Shown here piece after piece: positions 15,818 to 23,483 of a DNA stretch of 32,584 bases. The DNA is from a virus. The stretch covers positions 1-32,584 of the IMG/VR virus record IMGVR_UViG_3300030329_004064; one strand, given 5' to 3'. The position numbers were made by a program, and so were the translations under genes. The notes beneath the pieces are model-generated. The model was not told the DNA's origin. It saw only the letters and a list, made by a program, of their open reading frames with translations, and searched no databases. Each line of letters begins with the position of its first letter. Position 1 is the stretch's first letter.

Positions 15818-18636
15818 TATGCTCTCCTCACCGCTATACCTTCATTTAATAATCTATTCATTAATCTATTATTCTCTTCTAATAATGTATTTGTTTTATT
15901 TTGATTGTCTGAAAGTCCACCTAGAGGACCACTTTTTAATCCCATCACCGTATCATCTGAACTAAATCTTTGTACGGGTTGACCCGGTCTTGAAATAAAA
16001 TCTCCTGCAGGGTCTGGTGCGAACCTATTATCACTAAACGAAACACCATATACTGGTTTAAGGAATGTTGATTTTTCTTTATCTTTTTTAAATTCAATTG
16101 ATGCTATCGTCGCTATCAAGTCTTGAAGTAAGTTACCAAACCATTCTTTAAGTCTTCCAAGTGCACCGTCTTTTCCTTCTAATTTATCCATAGCTTGATT
16201 CATTTTTAATACTAAAGAATCTGCTAAGCCACCTTTTGTTTGTTCTAAACCTAGAGCTTTATAAAAAGCATCTTTAAATTCTGTGTCATTTTCTAATTGT
16301 TTGAATCCTATTTTCATTTGAGTAGCTAAATCTTGAGCAATTGCATTTTCGTCAAAACCAAATAATGTTTTAAGAAAATCCATTCCCGAACGATAACCGG
16401 CTCCTGCCTTATCTTTCATCTTCGCTATATTTTCTTTAGTTTTTTGTGTCAAAGAAGTAAAATCTGTATTTGCTACTTTTTCCATCATAGATTTAGGAGA
16501 AGGGAATATCTTATCAGCTATTTCTTTTAGTTTTACTTTCAATTTTTCCCACGATTCACCCGAAAAAACTACATTCCAATCTATACCCGAAAACCATCCT
16601 GAAAATAAACCTGTAAATGCTCCGCCACCTTTTTTCTCTCCACCCGTTGCCGTAAACAAATCATCACCTATAGCAGTTTTTAATATATTTCCCAAACCTT
16701 CCTCTTCAATTTGTTTTACCGTAGTATCTCCGATTTGTTTGATACTAGTAGCTATTTGTGATTTAGCTTCACCATCAATTATATTACCGACACCTCCACC
16801 TTTACCAAAAAATAAACCACTAAGCAAGCCTTGGCCCGGTTTTATACCCAAAATTTCTTTTAGCTTATTCCAACCTTTTTTAACCAAGTCCCATATGTTT
16901 TCAAACATATTTTTATCTGGGTCGAATTTAAAGAAATCTTTAAATGATTGGATAGCTTCATCCACCGTCATAATTACATCTGTTCCTTTTTTCTTTATCT
17001 TAAAAAATTGAAGTGCCAGGCCTAAAAATTGCCTACCTAAGTTTTTAGCCATATCAACTATAGCTGCACCTTTTGTCATTGGTTTTCCTTTCTCTATTAT
17101 CTTTTCTAATTTACCATTAATTTCTTTCTCTACTTCTTTTTCTTCCCACTTAAAGAAATCTTTACCAATTTCCCATTCTAAATCTTTATTAAATATAATT
17201 CCAAATATACTACCTATTCCTTTTTGTACATCACCTAAAAATCCCGCTGCATTTTCAAAGAATCCTGTCTCCATTATTCTAGTAAAAGTTTTTTCAATCG
17301 TTTCAAAATAAGTTGCACCTTCTTTAGCTGCAGTACTTCTCATTTGTCCTGTAAATGAAGCTTGTAATTCTTCTAATTCAGTTAAAGTATTTTTAGCTGT
17401 TAATAGATTTGTATTAAAACTACCCATTGAATCTTCTTGGATATTATCCATATCAGCTGTTCCTTTAGCTAACTTCATAACTTGTTGAACATTCATATTA
17501 GCAGCTTCAGCTACAGCTTGTAATTGTAATGGAGATAACTCACCCATATCAATACCATCTAATTGCTCTTTAATGGATTCCATCGCTCCGGCTGTATCAC
17601 CAGCGTAGGCTCTTCTTCTAGCTTCGTGTAAATTAATTCTTTTTCCCAACATAATAGAAGCTTGCATTTCTTTATTCAATGAATCTTCAAAATTTAATAA
17701 ACCACTCATTGTATTAGAAACATCTTTAATACTCATACCAAGTTTTCTAGCGTGTATAGCTGATTTTACAAAATTCTCTAAACCACCTTTAGAATATTTA
17801 GCCATATCTTCAGTTGACTCAGATATATCCTGTAATATCTGTCCCGGAGCTACATCGTTCATAGCTGATAATAAACCTACTTGTTCAGATAAAGTGTGAG
17901 CTTGGTCGTGTGAAATATCGTATGCTAAACTAAAACCACCAACGATATTAGTCATAACTTGAGATGTTGTTCCAAGAGCTTTAGCACCGTCTGCTATGTT
18001 AAATGCTAGTTGACCAGACTTAGAAACACCTACACCAAATTCAGATGAAAATACTTGAGCTGTACCAACAACTTCTTGAAATGTTAAACCAGATGTTATA
18101 ATCTGAGATTCAAAATTTCTAAAAAATTCGTTTAAATTATTATTAACTTGTGGGTCTGTAAATACTATTCCTAACTGACTTCTAAGTTCAGCTGTAGTTT
18201 TTTCCCAATGTGAAAGTATTAATGTAAATAATGCCGAGAAAGCAGCCATAAATTTAAATGAAAACATACTTTGTGTTACTTCACCTATAGCACCCATTGT
18301 TTGTGTAACCGTAGAAAATGCCACACTACCAGCTTCTTTCATATGACCACCCATACTACTTCCAAATCGTTTCATAGCCTCTATTCCACTATCAGCTGCA
18401 TGTCTTAAATTTGAACCTAATTCTTGAGCGTGGTCGGCAGCTTGATTTGTATTTCTAGCTGTTTCTCCCATATCACCACCTAGTTGGGTTGCATAACTAA
18501 CTGCTTTACCCATAGCACTACTTAATTGATTAGCTGAAGCTGTAGCACCTACAATTGTATTCTGGATACTTTGAAGAATATCTTGTTGCTTACTTAAAAG
18601 CTGATTCTGTCTTTTTATTTGTTCAGGTGTTGGCAT
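15817..18636 (-). CDS. Tail tape measure protein, 939 residues
   Basis: Sets tail length, like T4 gp29. The N-terminal 120 residues are a helical, Ala/Gln/Ser-rich coiled coil (IKRQNQLLSKQQDILQSIQN and on), followed by a hydrophobic stretch MFSFKFMAAFSALFTLILSHW (124-144). The rest is long, mostly helical, with Lys/Glu-rich and Gly-rich segments (for example GLLSGLFFGKGGGVGN near 610-630) and no enzyme motif. Length and composition fit a tape measure for a medium contractile tail. It follows the chaperone-like frame with a promoter-like element between, and its stop overlaps the next baseplate gene. Name based on context, size and composition. Confidence 0.8.
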   Translation of the reverse strand: MPTPEQIKRQNQLLSKQQDILQSIQNTIVGATASANQLSSAMGKAVSYATQLGGDMGETARNTNQAADHAQELGSNLRHAADSGIEAMKRFGSSMGGHMKEAGSVAFSTVTQTMGAIGEVTQSMFSFKFMAAFSALFTLILSHWEKTTAELRSQLGIVFTDPQVNNNLNEFFRNFESQIITSGLTFQEVVGTAQVFSSEFGVGVSKSGQLAFNIADGAKALGTTSQVMTNIVGGFSLAYDISHDQAHTLSEQVGLLSAMNDVAPGQILQDISESTEDMAKYSKGGLENFVKSAIHARKLGMSIKDVSNTMSGLLNFEDSLNKEMQASIMLGKRINLHEARRRAYAGDTAGAMESIKEQLDGIDMGELSPLQLQAVAEAANMNVQQVMKLAKGTADMDNIQEDSMGSFNTNLLTAKNTLTELEELQASFTGQMRSTAAKEGATYFETIEKTFTRIMETGFFENAAGFLGDVQKGIGSIFGIIFNKDLEWEIGKDFFKWEEKEVEKEINGKLEKIIEKGKPMTKGAAIVDMAKNLGRQFLGLALQFFKIKKKGTDVIMTVDEAIQSFKDFFKFDPDKNMFENIWDLVKKGWNKLKEILGIKPGQGLLSGLFFGKGGGVGNIIDGEAKSQIATSIKQIGDTTVKQIEEEGLGNILKTAIGDDLFTATGGEKKGGGAFTGLFSGWFSGIDWNVVFSGESWEKLKVKLKEIADKIFPSPKSMMEKVANTDFTSLTQKTKENIAKMKDKAGAGYRSGMDFLKTLFGFDENAIAQDLATQMKIGFKQLENDTEFKDAFYKALGLEQTKGGLADSLVLKMNQAMDKLEGKDGALGRLKEWFGNLLQDLIATIASIEFKKDKEKSTFLKPVYGVSFSDNRFAPDPAGDFISRPGQPVQRFSSDDTVMGLKSGPLGGLSDNQNKTNTLLEENNRLMNRLLNEGIAVRRA

Positions 18637-18684
18637 TGATTTTTTTCTCCATAGAACATCTTGTAATAAAAACCATTTCTATTC

Positions 18685-18696
18685 TATTATAAATAT
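18685..18696 (-). promoter_or_regulatory. Variant of the repeated promoter-like element upstream of the tape measure
   Basis: Sense ATATTTATAATA, about 50 bases before the tape measure start. It matches the first nine core bases of the other copies and lacks the TATGA tail, so it may be weaker. It lies in the 74-base gap between the end of the chaperone-like second frame (18711) and the tape measure. Confidence 0.4.
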
Positions 18697-18710
18697 CAAA
18701 AAATCAAAAT

Positions 18711-18956
18711 TTATCTAGGTTTTTCGAACTGAGGTCTATGAATCTGTGTACCCTTGTTAGGTTTCATAGCTTTTTCCTGTGCGTCATTTTCAGCTTTTCG
18801 TGTATCAGCTAATTTATTAAGATACCACATTCGTAAATAGACTGGCATGTTATAGACTTCTGAAAAACTAAATCCATTACCGTGATAACATAACAGAAAA
18901 ATCTGTTCGTGTATGTCAGGTTTATTCTTAGGCGTTAGGCCAAAAAAAGCTGACGG
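18711..18956 (-). CDS. Second tail-chaperone-like frame, probably read by ribosomal frameshift
   Basis: An open frame of 81 codons with no ATG, GTG or TTG before residue 38 or so; the first ATG lies inside NMPVYLRMWYLNKLAD, a segment that looks conserved. It overlaps the 3' end of the 18928-19695 gene. At 18942-18948 that gene carries seven T's on the sense strand (GC-TTTTTTT-GG). A +1 or -2 slip there joins it to this frame, adding 76-77 residues (total about 327). The gene pair sits just before the tape measure, exactly where lambda-like and many other tailed phages use a G/GT-type frameshift to make two tail-assembly chaperones. A non-ATG start such as CTG is the alternative. Function is inferred from layout, not from a known family match. 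Confidence 0.55.
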   Translation of the reverse strand, partial: PSAFFGLTPKNKPDIHEQIFLLCYHGNGFSFSEVYNMPVYLRMWYLNKLADTRKAENDAQEKAMKPNKGTQIHRPQFEKPR

Positions 18957-19695
18957 TCAGTGGTATTGCTACCTCGACCGTATCACCTCCTGGAAACTCT
19001 ACTTCCTGTGTTAATTCAATATCTGGAGAAATTCGTTGTATTTCGTTTCTCAAAGCTAGTGAATCTTTAGCTAACATATTTTCAACGGATTGACCAATTT
19101 CTAATTTATCTGTAACACCACTATAATCTGTTATTATATGTTTTAATCTTGTTGTTATTGTAGAATCAATTAAAGAACCTAATTTTTTCTTAGATTCAAG
19201 TTCTCTTACAATTGCATCTTCTTCAATACCAGTAAGTAATTTAAATTTAACAACAGATTTAGAAATAGGTAATTGAAATGTAAATTCATTTTTAGAATAA
19301 TTAACATCTTTCGGTAATTCTTTAAATGGACAATCTGTAAGATTAAATTCATAATCCATTTTTTCATCTATATTATCTGGATTCTGTACTTGAACTTGAT
19401 ATTGTGGTCCATATGCTAAAATTCTAATAGCAATCATTATAGCGTTTTTATCACCTAATATTAAATTATTAATTGAAACACCTGGTGTAAGAATCAATGA
19501 ATCCATTAATTTTTCAAGAGCTGCACCTTTCTTTATAAGATTAGTAGAAGTAAGAATATCTTCTTCTTTAGCTGTCATATATTTGATTTCTATTTTACCA
19601 TCATACAATGGTGAATCTTTTCCGTATATTTTACCACCACTAGGTAAATCTACAATTTCACTTGGAAATTTTTGTTGTTGTTTTTCTTCTGGCAT
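18928..19695 (-). CDS. gp26: Baseplate/tail assembly chaperone-like protein, T4 gp26-like, 255 residues
   Basis: The N-terminal part reads PSEIVDLPSGGKIYGKDSPL (11-30), then IEIKYMTAKEEDILTSTNLI (36-55) and GDKNAIMIAIRILAYGPQYQ (81-100), the pattern of the T4 gp26-type baseplate family (PF12322), which is involved in hub assembly. The 3' end encodes SFFWPNA over a T7 run and overlaps a second frame. An AGGAGG ribosome site and ATG at 19695 fit well. Position before the tape measure gene and the overlapping frame suggest it also serves as the tail assembly chaperone (G-like) for the tape measure. Length exceeds T4 gp26 (208). Family call moderate, chaperone role an inference. Confidence 0.68.
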   Translation of the reverse strand: MPEEKQQQKFPSEIVDLPSGGKIYGKDSPLYDGKIEIKYMTAKEEDILTSTNLIKKGAALEKLMDSLILTPGVSINNLILGDKNAIMIAIRILAYGPQYQVQVQNPDNIDEKMDYEFNLTDCPFKELPKDVNYSKNEFTFQLPISKSVVKFKLLTGIEEDAIVRELESKKKLGSLIDSTITTRLKHIITDYSGVTDKLEIGQSVENMLAKDSLALRNEIQRISPDIELTQEVEFPGGDTVEVAIPLTVSFFWPNA

Positions 19696-19704
19696 TTTAG
19701 CCTC

Positions 19705-19887
19705 CTATGATTTTGATTCAGAAACTGATGCTTTTCTGTAGTCTGTAACTAATTTTTTAATTTCACCGATAGCTTTTCTAGCTCTACCACCAGCTGCCTT
19801 TGTACCTTTTTCTGCAAATGTATTATGATTTTCTTCAAATTCAGTAAAAAGATTTTTTATATTATTATATAATTTATCTGTTGACAT
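19705..19887 (-). CDS. Small basic histone H1/Hc1-like protein, 60 residues
   Basis: The sequence runs DKLYNNIKNLFTEFEENH (4-21), then AEKGTKAAGGRARKAIGEI (25-43) and KKLVTDYRKASVSESKS. The two helices joined by KxAGxRARK and the ending YRKASVxESK follow the pattern of the bacterial histone H1-like Hc1 family (PF07432), in which short proteins bind or compact DNA. A GGAG site six or so bases upstream of the ATG supports expression. It lies between the endolysin (10 bases) and the gp26-like gene (9 bases), in the P-20391 operon. DNA binding is an inference; a role in packaged DNA or in host nucleoid change is open. Confidence 0.6.
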   Translation of the reverse strand: MSTDKLYNNIKNLFTEFEENHNTFAEKGTKAAGGRARKAIGEIKKLVTDYRKASVSESKS

Positions 19888-19897
19888 AACTTTTCTC

Positions 19898-20371
19898 CTA
19901 TACTTCTAAGGCTCTTCTGAACCAACCGAAGTAAAATTTTTCTTGTTCTGGTTTTGCGTTTATTAAATCTACATAGTATTTTACACGATAAGCTCTAACT
20001 CTTTCAATATTAATACCTTTGAGTGCTTTACAAGTAGCGGGTCCTAATCCACCATCTACATCTATTCCTTTTCCTGCACTATTAGCTGCTCTTTGTAATA
20101 TCTTAACTGCTGTTCGTCTTCCCATATTTACACACATATCAAAAAAGATATGCCATAATTCTTGAGGTACAGATTCAATACGGTTTTTATCCCAATAATC
20201 TCGTTTATAGATTTCTCTCGCTTCTTCGATTGTTAGATTTTTAATATCAACTTCTGGATAAAACCTTTTAGTGATTCCATACTTAGTTTCACCACCTAAA
20301 TCTTTGGGGTCGTTTACATAACCACCTTCGTGTTCTAAAACCTTTTCAATAATTTCTTCAAATGTTTTCAT
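19898..20371 (-). CDS. Endolysin, glycoside hydrolase family 108 muramidase, 157 residues
   Basis: Cuts the glycan strands of peptidoglycan. The N-terminus has EHEGGYVNDPKDLGGETKYG (13-32) with the probable catalytic Glu15 in the EGGY motif typical of GH108 (N-acetylmuramidase, ZliS-like). Residues 45-75 (TIEEAREIYKRDYWDKN) match the family's next helix pair, and DVDGGLGPATCKAL (103-116) is the C-terminal PG_binding_3-type part. There is no signal peptide or SAR segment, so release would need a holin or the protein acts from the virion. It is first in the operon behind a promoter-like element and follows the tail-tube terminator, so it is a late gene in the tail region. Confidence 0.85.
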   Translation of the reverse strand: MKTFEEIIEKVLEHEGGYVNDPKDLGGETKYGITKRFYPEVDIKNLTIEEAREIYKRDYWDKNRIESVPQELWHIFFDMCVNMGRRTAVKILQRAANSAGKGIDVDGGLGPATCKALKGINIERVRAYRVKYYVDLINAKPEQEKFYFGWFRRALEV

Positions 20372-20390
20372 ATAACCTCATAACTTATTC

Positions 20391-20402
20391 ATATATAAAT
20401 AT
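20391..20402 (-). promoter_or_regulatory. Repeated promoter-like element upstream of the endolysin
   Basis: Sense ATATTTATATAT followed by GAATAAG, about 20 bases before the endolysin start and 12 bases after the hairpin terminator of the tube gene. The close packing of terminator then element supports a new transcript start here. It is one of nine copies. Confidence 0.6.
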
Positions 20403-20414
20403 ATATAAAGAATG

Positions 20415-20446
20415 AAAAACCCTCAACTTTTTTTGTCAAGGGTTTT
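20415..20446 (-). terminator. Intrinsic terminator after the tail tube gene
   Basis: Sense AAAACCCTTGAC pairs with GTTGAGGGTTTT (12 base pairs, two of them G-U), loop of seven A, and a T-rich right arm running on to TTTTTC. It lies about 18 bases past the tube stop. It separates the tube transcript from the endolysin operon. Confidence 0.8.
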
Positions 20447-20463
20447 CTATTCAATTTTACTTC

Positions 20464-20952
20464 TTAGAATTGAAGTATTGCGTAATCGTATCTTAATGTT
20501 AAATTTATGTCAACAGGGTCACTTGACGAAAAATCTAAATCATTAAAATTGGCTGCTTGAATAAAAGTACCTTTTAACAACCATTCTTCAACAACATCAC
20601 CCACTGGTCCCAATACTTGAAATCCTATATCTTTCTTATAAAAATCTGAGTAACCATCTCTACCAGTAACTGACTCGTGATGTAACCTAATCCACTCCAT
20701 TACACCTTGAGCAGCTGATGGTACAACTGGGTCGTAAAGAGTAACTTCGATAGGTTCCCAAGTCGCTTTTCCGTGTACATATCTTTTTACATTCATATGA
20801 TGAAGTTCAACTTCTTCAAAAGATATAGAAGGTCTCGCCATACTCTTTACTAGAAATGCTGGTAATCCATTCAGACTCATGGAATAACGCATTTTCAGTT
20901 TAGGTTCAAAGGCTCTAAACATTATTTCTTCAGCTGATATTAATTCTGCCAT
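20464..20952 (-). CDS. gp19: Tail tube protein, T4 gp19-like, 162 residues
   Basis: Inner tube subunit through which DNA passes. Length (162) matches T4 gp19 (163). Visible features: FEPKLKMRYSMSLNGLPAFLVKS (15-37), VELHHMNVKRYVHGKATWEP (48-67) and IEVTLYDPVVPSAA, and near the end AANFNDLDFSSSDPVDINLTLRYDYAIL (133-160), the pattern of tube proteins where the last strand closes the ring. It stands alone between the terminators at 21041 and 20415 with its own promoter-like element upstream, so it is a one-gene unit, fitting the high copy number needed. Start fixed by a GGAGAAAT site. Confidence 0.85.
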   Translation of the reverse strand: MAELISAEEIMFRAFEPKLKMRYSMSLNGLPAFLVKSMARPSISFEEVELHHMNVKRYVHGKATWEPIEVTLYDPVVPSAAQGVMEWIRLHHESVTGRDGYSDFYKKDIGFQVLGPVGDVVEEWLLKGTFIQAANFNDLDFSSSDPVDINLTLRYDYAILQF

Positions 20953-21011
20953 CTAATTTCTCCTTACTATTTTATCGCTTATTTTTTTTGTTACACATAA
21001 GCATATTATAC

Positions 21012-21023
21012 ATATATAAATAT
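21012..21023 (-). promoter_or_regulatory. Repeated promoter-like element upstream of the tail tube
   Basis: Sense ATATTTATATAT followed by GTATAATATG, about 60 bases before the tube start and directly after the sheath terminator. One of nine copies; the TATAATATG that follows may contribute a -10-like box. Confidence 0.6.
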
Positions 21024-21040
21024 AGAAAATATAAAAAAAA

Positions 21041-21061
21041 GAGTATACATTTTGTATACTC
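21041..21061 (-). terminator. Intrinsic terminator after the second sheath gene
   Basis: Nine-base-pair perfect stem (sense GAGTATACA / TGTATACTC) with a three-base loop, followed in the sense direction by TTTTTTTTAT. It lies about 25 bases past the stop of the 777-residue sheath and just before the next promoter-like element. Confidence 0.85.
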
Positions 21062-21086
21062 TTTTTATTTTTTTATTTGTATTTTT

Positions 21087-23420
21087 TTATTCTTCGAAGG
21101 AAGCACCTGTTCTTTGTATAGTAAAATCTAACATAATGAACTCAGCTGTTTTCGTAGGTTGTAAATAAATCTGACCTATTAATTGATTTCTATCAATTGT
21201 GTTTGCAGTATTATTTGTATCATCCATAACAACTTTGAATGCACTTAAGCCACTTTGTGATTTTACTCTTTCTAAGAATGGTTGAGCTATATTCAAGAAA
21301 GATTTTCTCAATGCTGGTGTATTCTGTTCAAACAATAAGAATCTCGATGAACTCGCTATAAACTTCTTAACTCTAATTAATAATCTTCTAACATTAATTC
21401 TATCAAGTGCTGATAGTTTCTTCTGTAATGTTTTTTGACCGAATACTACAACTCCTTGACCAGGGAAAGTAGCAATTGGATTAACATTAGATTTATAAAG
21501 AGTATTTCTTTGACTTTCAAGAAGTTTTCTTTCAGTTTGTATCGCTGTGACTTTTCCTCTATTTAATCCCGCGGGAGCAAACCATGGTTGAGCTACTTTA
21601 TCGTTGAATGATAATACTTCAGATACAGCTACTGAAGGTGGTATCCATCTAAGTTTAGATTCACTATCAGTAATTTGAACCCAAGGCCAATATGTAGCAG
21701 CATAATTTGTATCAAAACCTTCCGCTTGACTAGTAGCTGTAGTAACATTTGAATCATAATCAGAACAATCAAATACAAAGAATGTGTCTTGTCTATCTTC
21801 ACACATATCAACAGCTTTATTAATTAAAGCACCGTGATTATTAGATGTTAATCCAGGCATAAATAATAAATTAATGTCATATTCATCTTGATTCCTTAAT
21901 AAATTAATCGCGTCTTCATATGAAGTCTTACCATTGGCAGCTGATGTTGGATTAAGTCCTTGTGTATTTGTCTCTGTAATTTTTTCATAGAAGTTTATAG
22001 GTTCTTGTATATTCCCATCTGAACCATTCGCGAATCCACCTCCCTGTGAACCACTACCTTCAGCTGGTAGAGATGCTGAAGCTTCTGGATTTGTTAAATT
22101 TCCATTTTCATCTAAATAATTTGGAGTTTGTTTCATTACTTCAACTCTTACATATTTAGACTTATTAACAAAAGAACCAGAAACTTGAATGTATGGTTCT
22201 GTTGTTCCCGACCCTCGTAATGTTTGTACTTGGTCACCAATAACTCTTGCGATGTAATTATTTTGAGTTGGGTCTAATGATAAATCAGTCCATTGTTCTA
22301 ATACTAATTTTCTTTTTCTTGTATCATTTCCTCTTCTAATAAGTAATGTAAAAGTTCCTCTAGAATTATTTACATCTTGTATTTCCCATCTGAAATTATG
22401 TTTAGAACCACTCTTAATTAAATCATTACTTATATGTTCACCTTTAAATGATGTACTGCTAGCTGTATTTTCATTTTGATTATTAAGTATTGAACCTTCT
22501 GTTAAGGCATGAAGTTTAAATGGTGTACATAATTTAGATAAATTATATGAACCACTACTTACTTGTGTGACAATTGAACCTGATGCAGTACAATCAATTG
22601 TAAGGTCTTGTAAAGCTTTTCTATTATTCCATCTTGTTAATTGTGAACCTGAATAATATGCTCCGGCTACACTTGAAGTAAGTGACAGATATGAACTTGA
22701 AGGTGATGATGACCACGCACTAGCCGAAACATATGAAGTAAGGCCGTGTAATGAACCACTATTATTAATAGAGTCTCTTAAATTTTCAGTAAGATGAGTA
22801 GTGTTTGAACCTGTAGAAACGGTAATAAATGTAGAACTATGTGCTGAGGCTGTAGCTTCTGCTAATTTTTTAAATCTAAATTCTACACCAGCAAAACTCA
22901 TTGAAGTATTGTTATGAATACCAGGTCCGAAAAATATTTGCCCTTTTGCATAATCTGCAACTTGATTCGCGTCTGTATGTGTACCACTACCTAAACCTAT
23001 GACATTCTCATCTATAGATGATAAGATTGCACCTTTGTCACTAACATTTTGTACATGCATATTTTTATGTAATGATGATGAAATCCAAGTATCTACATCG
23101 GCTGGACCGAAACTTGAATTACTAGCTTTACTTGAACCATTACCTGCTACTCTTACTATTGTAACAGGACCTTTATATTTTAAATAATTTTTTGCTGTTA
23201 GTGTTGTGAAATATTCAAAGTTTGCTCCACTCGAACTTTCGTATGTAGTACCAAAGATAGCATCTAATTCGGTAGGATTATTTATTATTGTTGGTACTAA
23301 AATAGGACCTTTCACACAAGGACCTATAATAGCTGCTCCGATATTTCCCAACGCAGCTGGTAAAAAAGAAGCATCTATTTCTTTTGTTAATACACCTGGA
23401 CTTATGATTTTTTCCGACAT
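21087..23420 (-). CDS. gp18: Tail sheath protein paralogue 2, 777 residues, with large insertion
   Basis: Contractile sheath subunit. The N-terminus (MSEKIISPGVLTKEIDASFLPAALGNIGAA) and the last 200 residues (RLLIRVKKFIASSSRFLLFE, KVVMDDTNNTANTIDRNQLI, FTIQRTGASFEE) closely match the neighbouring 611-residue sheath. It is 166 residues longer because of a Ser/Thr/Gly-rich insertion at about 120-320 (for example SASAWSSSPSSSYLSLTSSV), which sits in the outer, variable domain of sheath proteins. T4 gp18 has 659 residues. It is downstream of the 611-residue gene, separated by a hairpin-bearing 63-base gap, and ends at a strong terminator. A decorating or host-range role of the insertion is speculation. 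Confidence 0.88.
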   Translation of the reverse strand: MSEKIISPGVLTKEIDASFLPAALGNIGAAIIGPCVKGPILVPTIINNPTELDAIFGTTYESSSGANFEYFTTLTAKNYLKYKGPVTIVRVAGNGSSKASNSSFGPADVDTWISSSLHKNMHVQNVSDKGAILSSIDENVIGLGSGTHTDANQVADYAKGQIFFGPGIHNNTSMSFAGVEFRFKKLAEATASAHSSTFITVSTGSNTTHLTENLRDSINNSGSLHGLTSYVSASAWSSSPSSSYLSLTSSVAGAYYSGSQLTRWNNRKALQDLTIDCTASGSIVTQVSSGSYNLSKLCTPFKLHALTEGSILNNQNENTASSTSFKGEHISNDLIKSGSKHNFRWEIQDVNNSRGTFTLLIRRGNDTRKRKLVLEQWTDLSLDPTQNNYIARVIGDQVQTLRGSGTTEPYIQVSGSFVNKSKYVRVEVMKQTPNYLDENGNLTNPEASASLPAEGSGSQGGGFANGSDGNIQEPINFYEKITETNTQGLNPTSAANGKTSYEDAINLLRNQDEYDINLLFMPGLTSNNHGALINKAVDMCEDRQDTFFVFDCSDYDSNVTTATSQAEGFDTNYAATYWPWVQITDSESKLRWIPPSVAVSEVLSFNDKVAQPWFAPAGLNRGKVTAIQTERKLLESQRNTLYKSNVNPIATFPGQGVVVFGQKTLQKKLSALDRINVRRLLIRVKKFIASSSRFLLFEQNTPALRKSFLNIAQPFLERVKSQSGLSAFKVVMDDTNNTANTIDRNQLIGQIYLQPTKTAEFIMLDFTIQRTGASFEE

Positions 23421-23444
23421 CTATGATTCTCCAATTTTTTTTAA

Positions 23445-23472
23445 CAGAGAGTGAGAATTAACCCACTCTCTG
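23445..23472 (-). other. Perfect 9-base-pair hairpin between the two sheath genes
   Basis: CAGAGAGTG and CACTCTCTG (9 base pairs) enclose an 10-base loop. It lies about 12 bases past the first sheath stop. In the sense direction it is followed by TTAAAAAAAA, not T's, so it is not a classical terminator. It could be an RNA-stability or cleavage structure that sets the ratio of the two sheath mRNAs. Confidence 0.5.
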
Positions 23473-23483
23473 CTTTAAGTTAC

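Noticed and set aside
21629-21811. Minus-strand 60-codon frame within the second sheath gene
   Set aside because: Out-of-frame shadow of the sheath gene with a repetitive Leu/Ile-rich translation.
23430-23480. Terminator between the sheath genes
   Set aside because: The stem is perfect but the T run is on the plus strand side; in the sense direction A's follow, and no plus-strand gene ends here.
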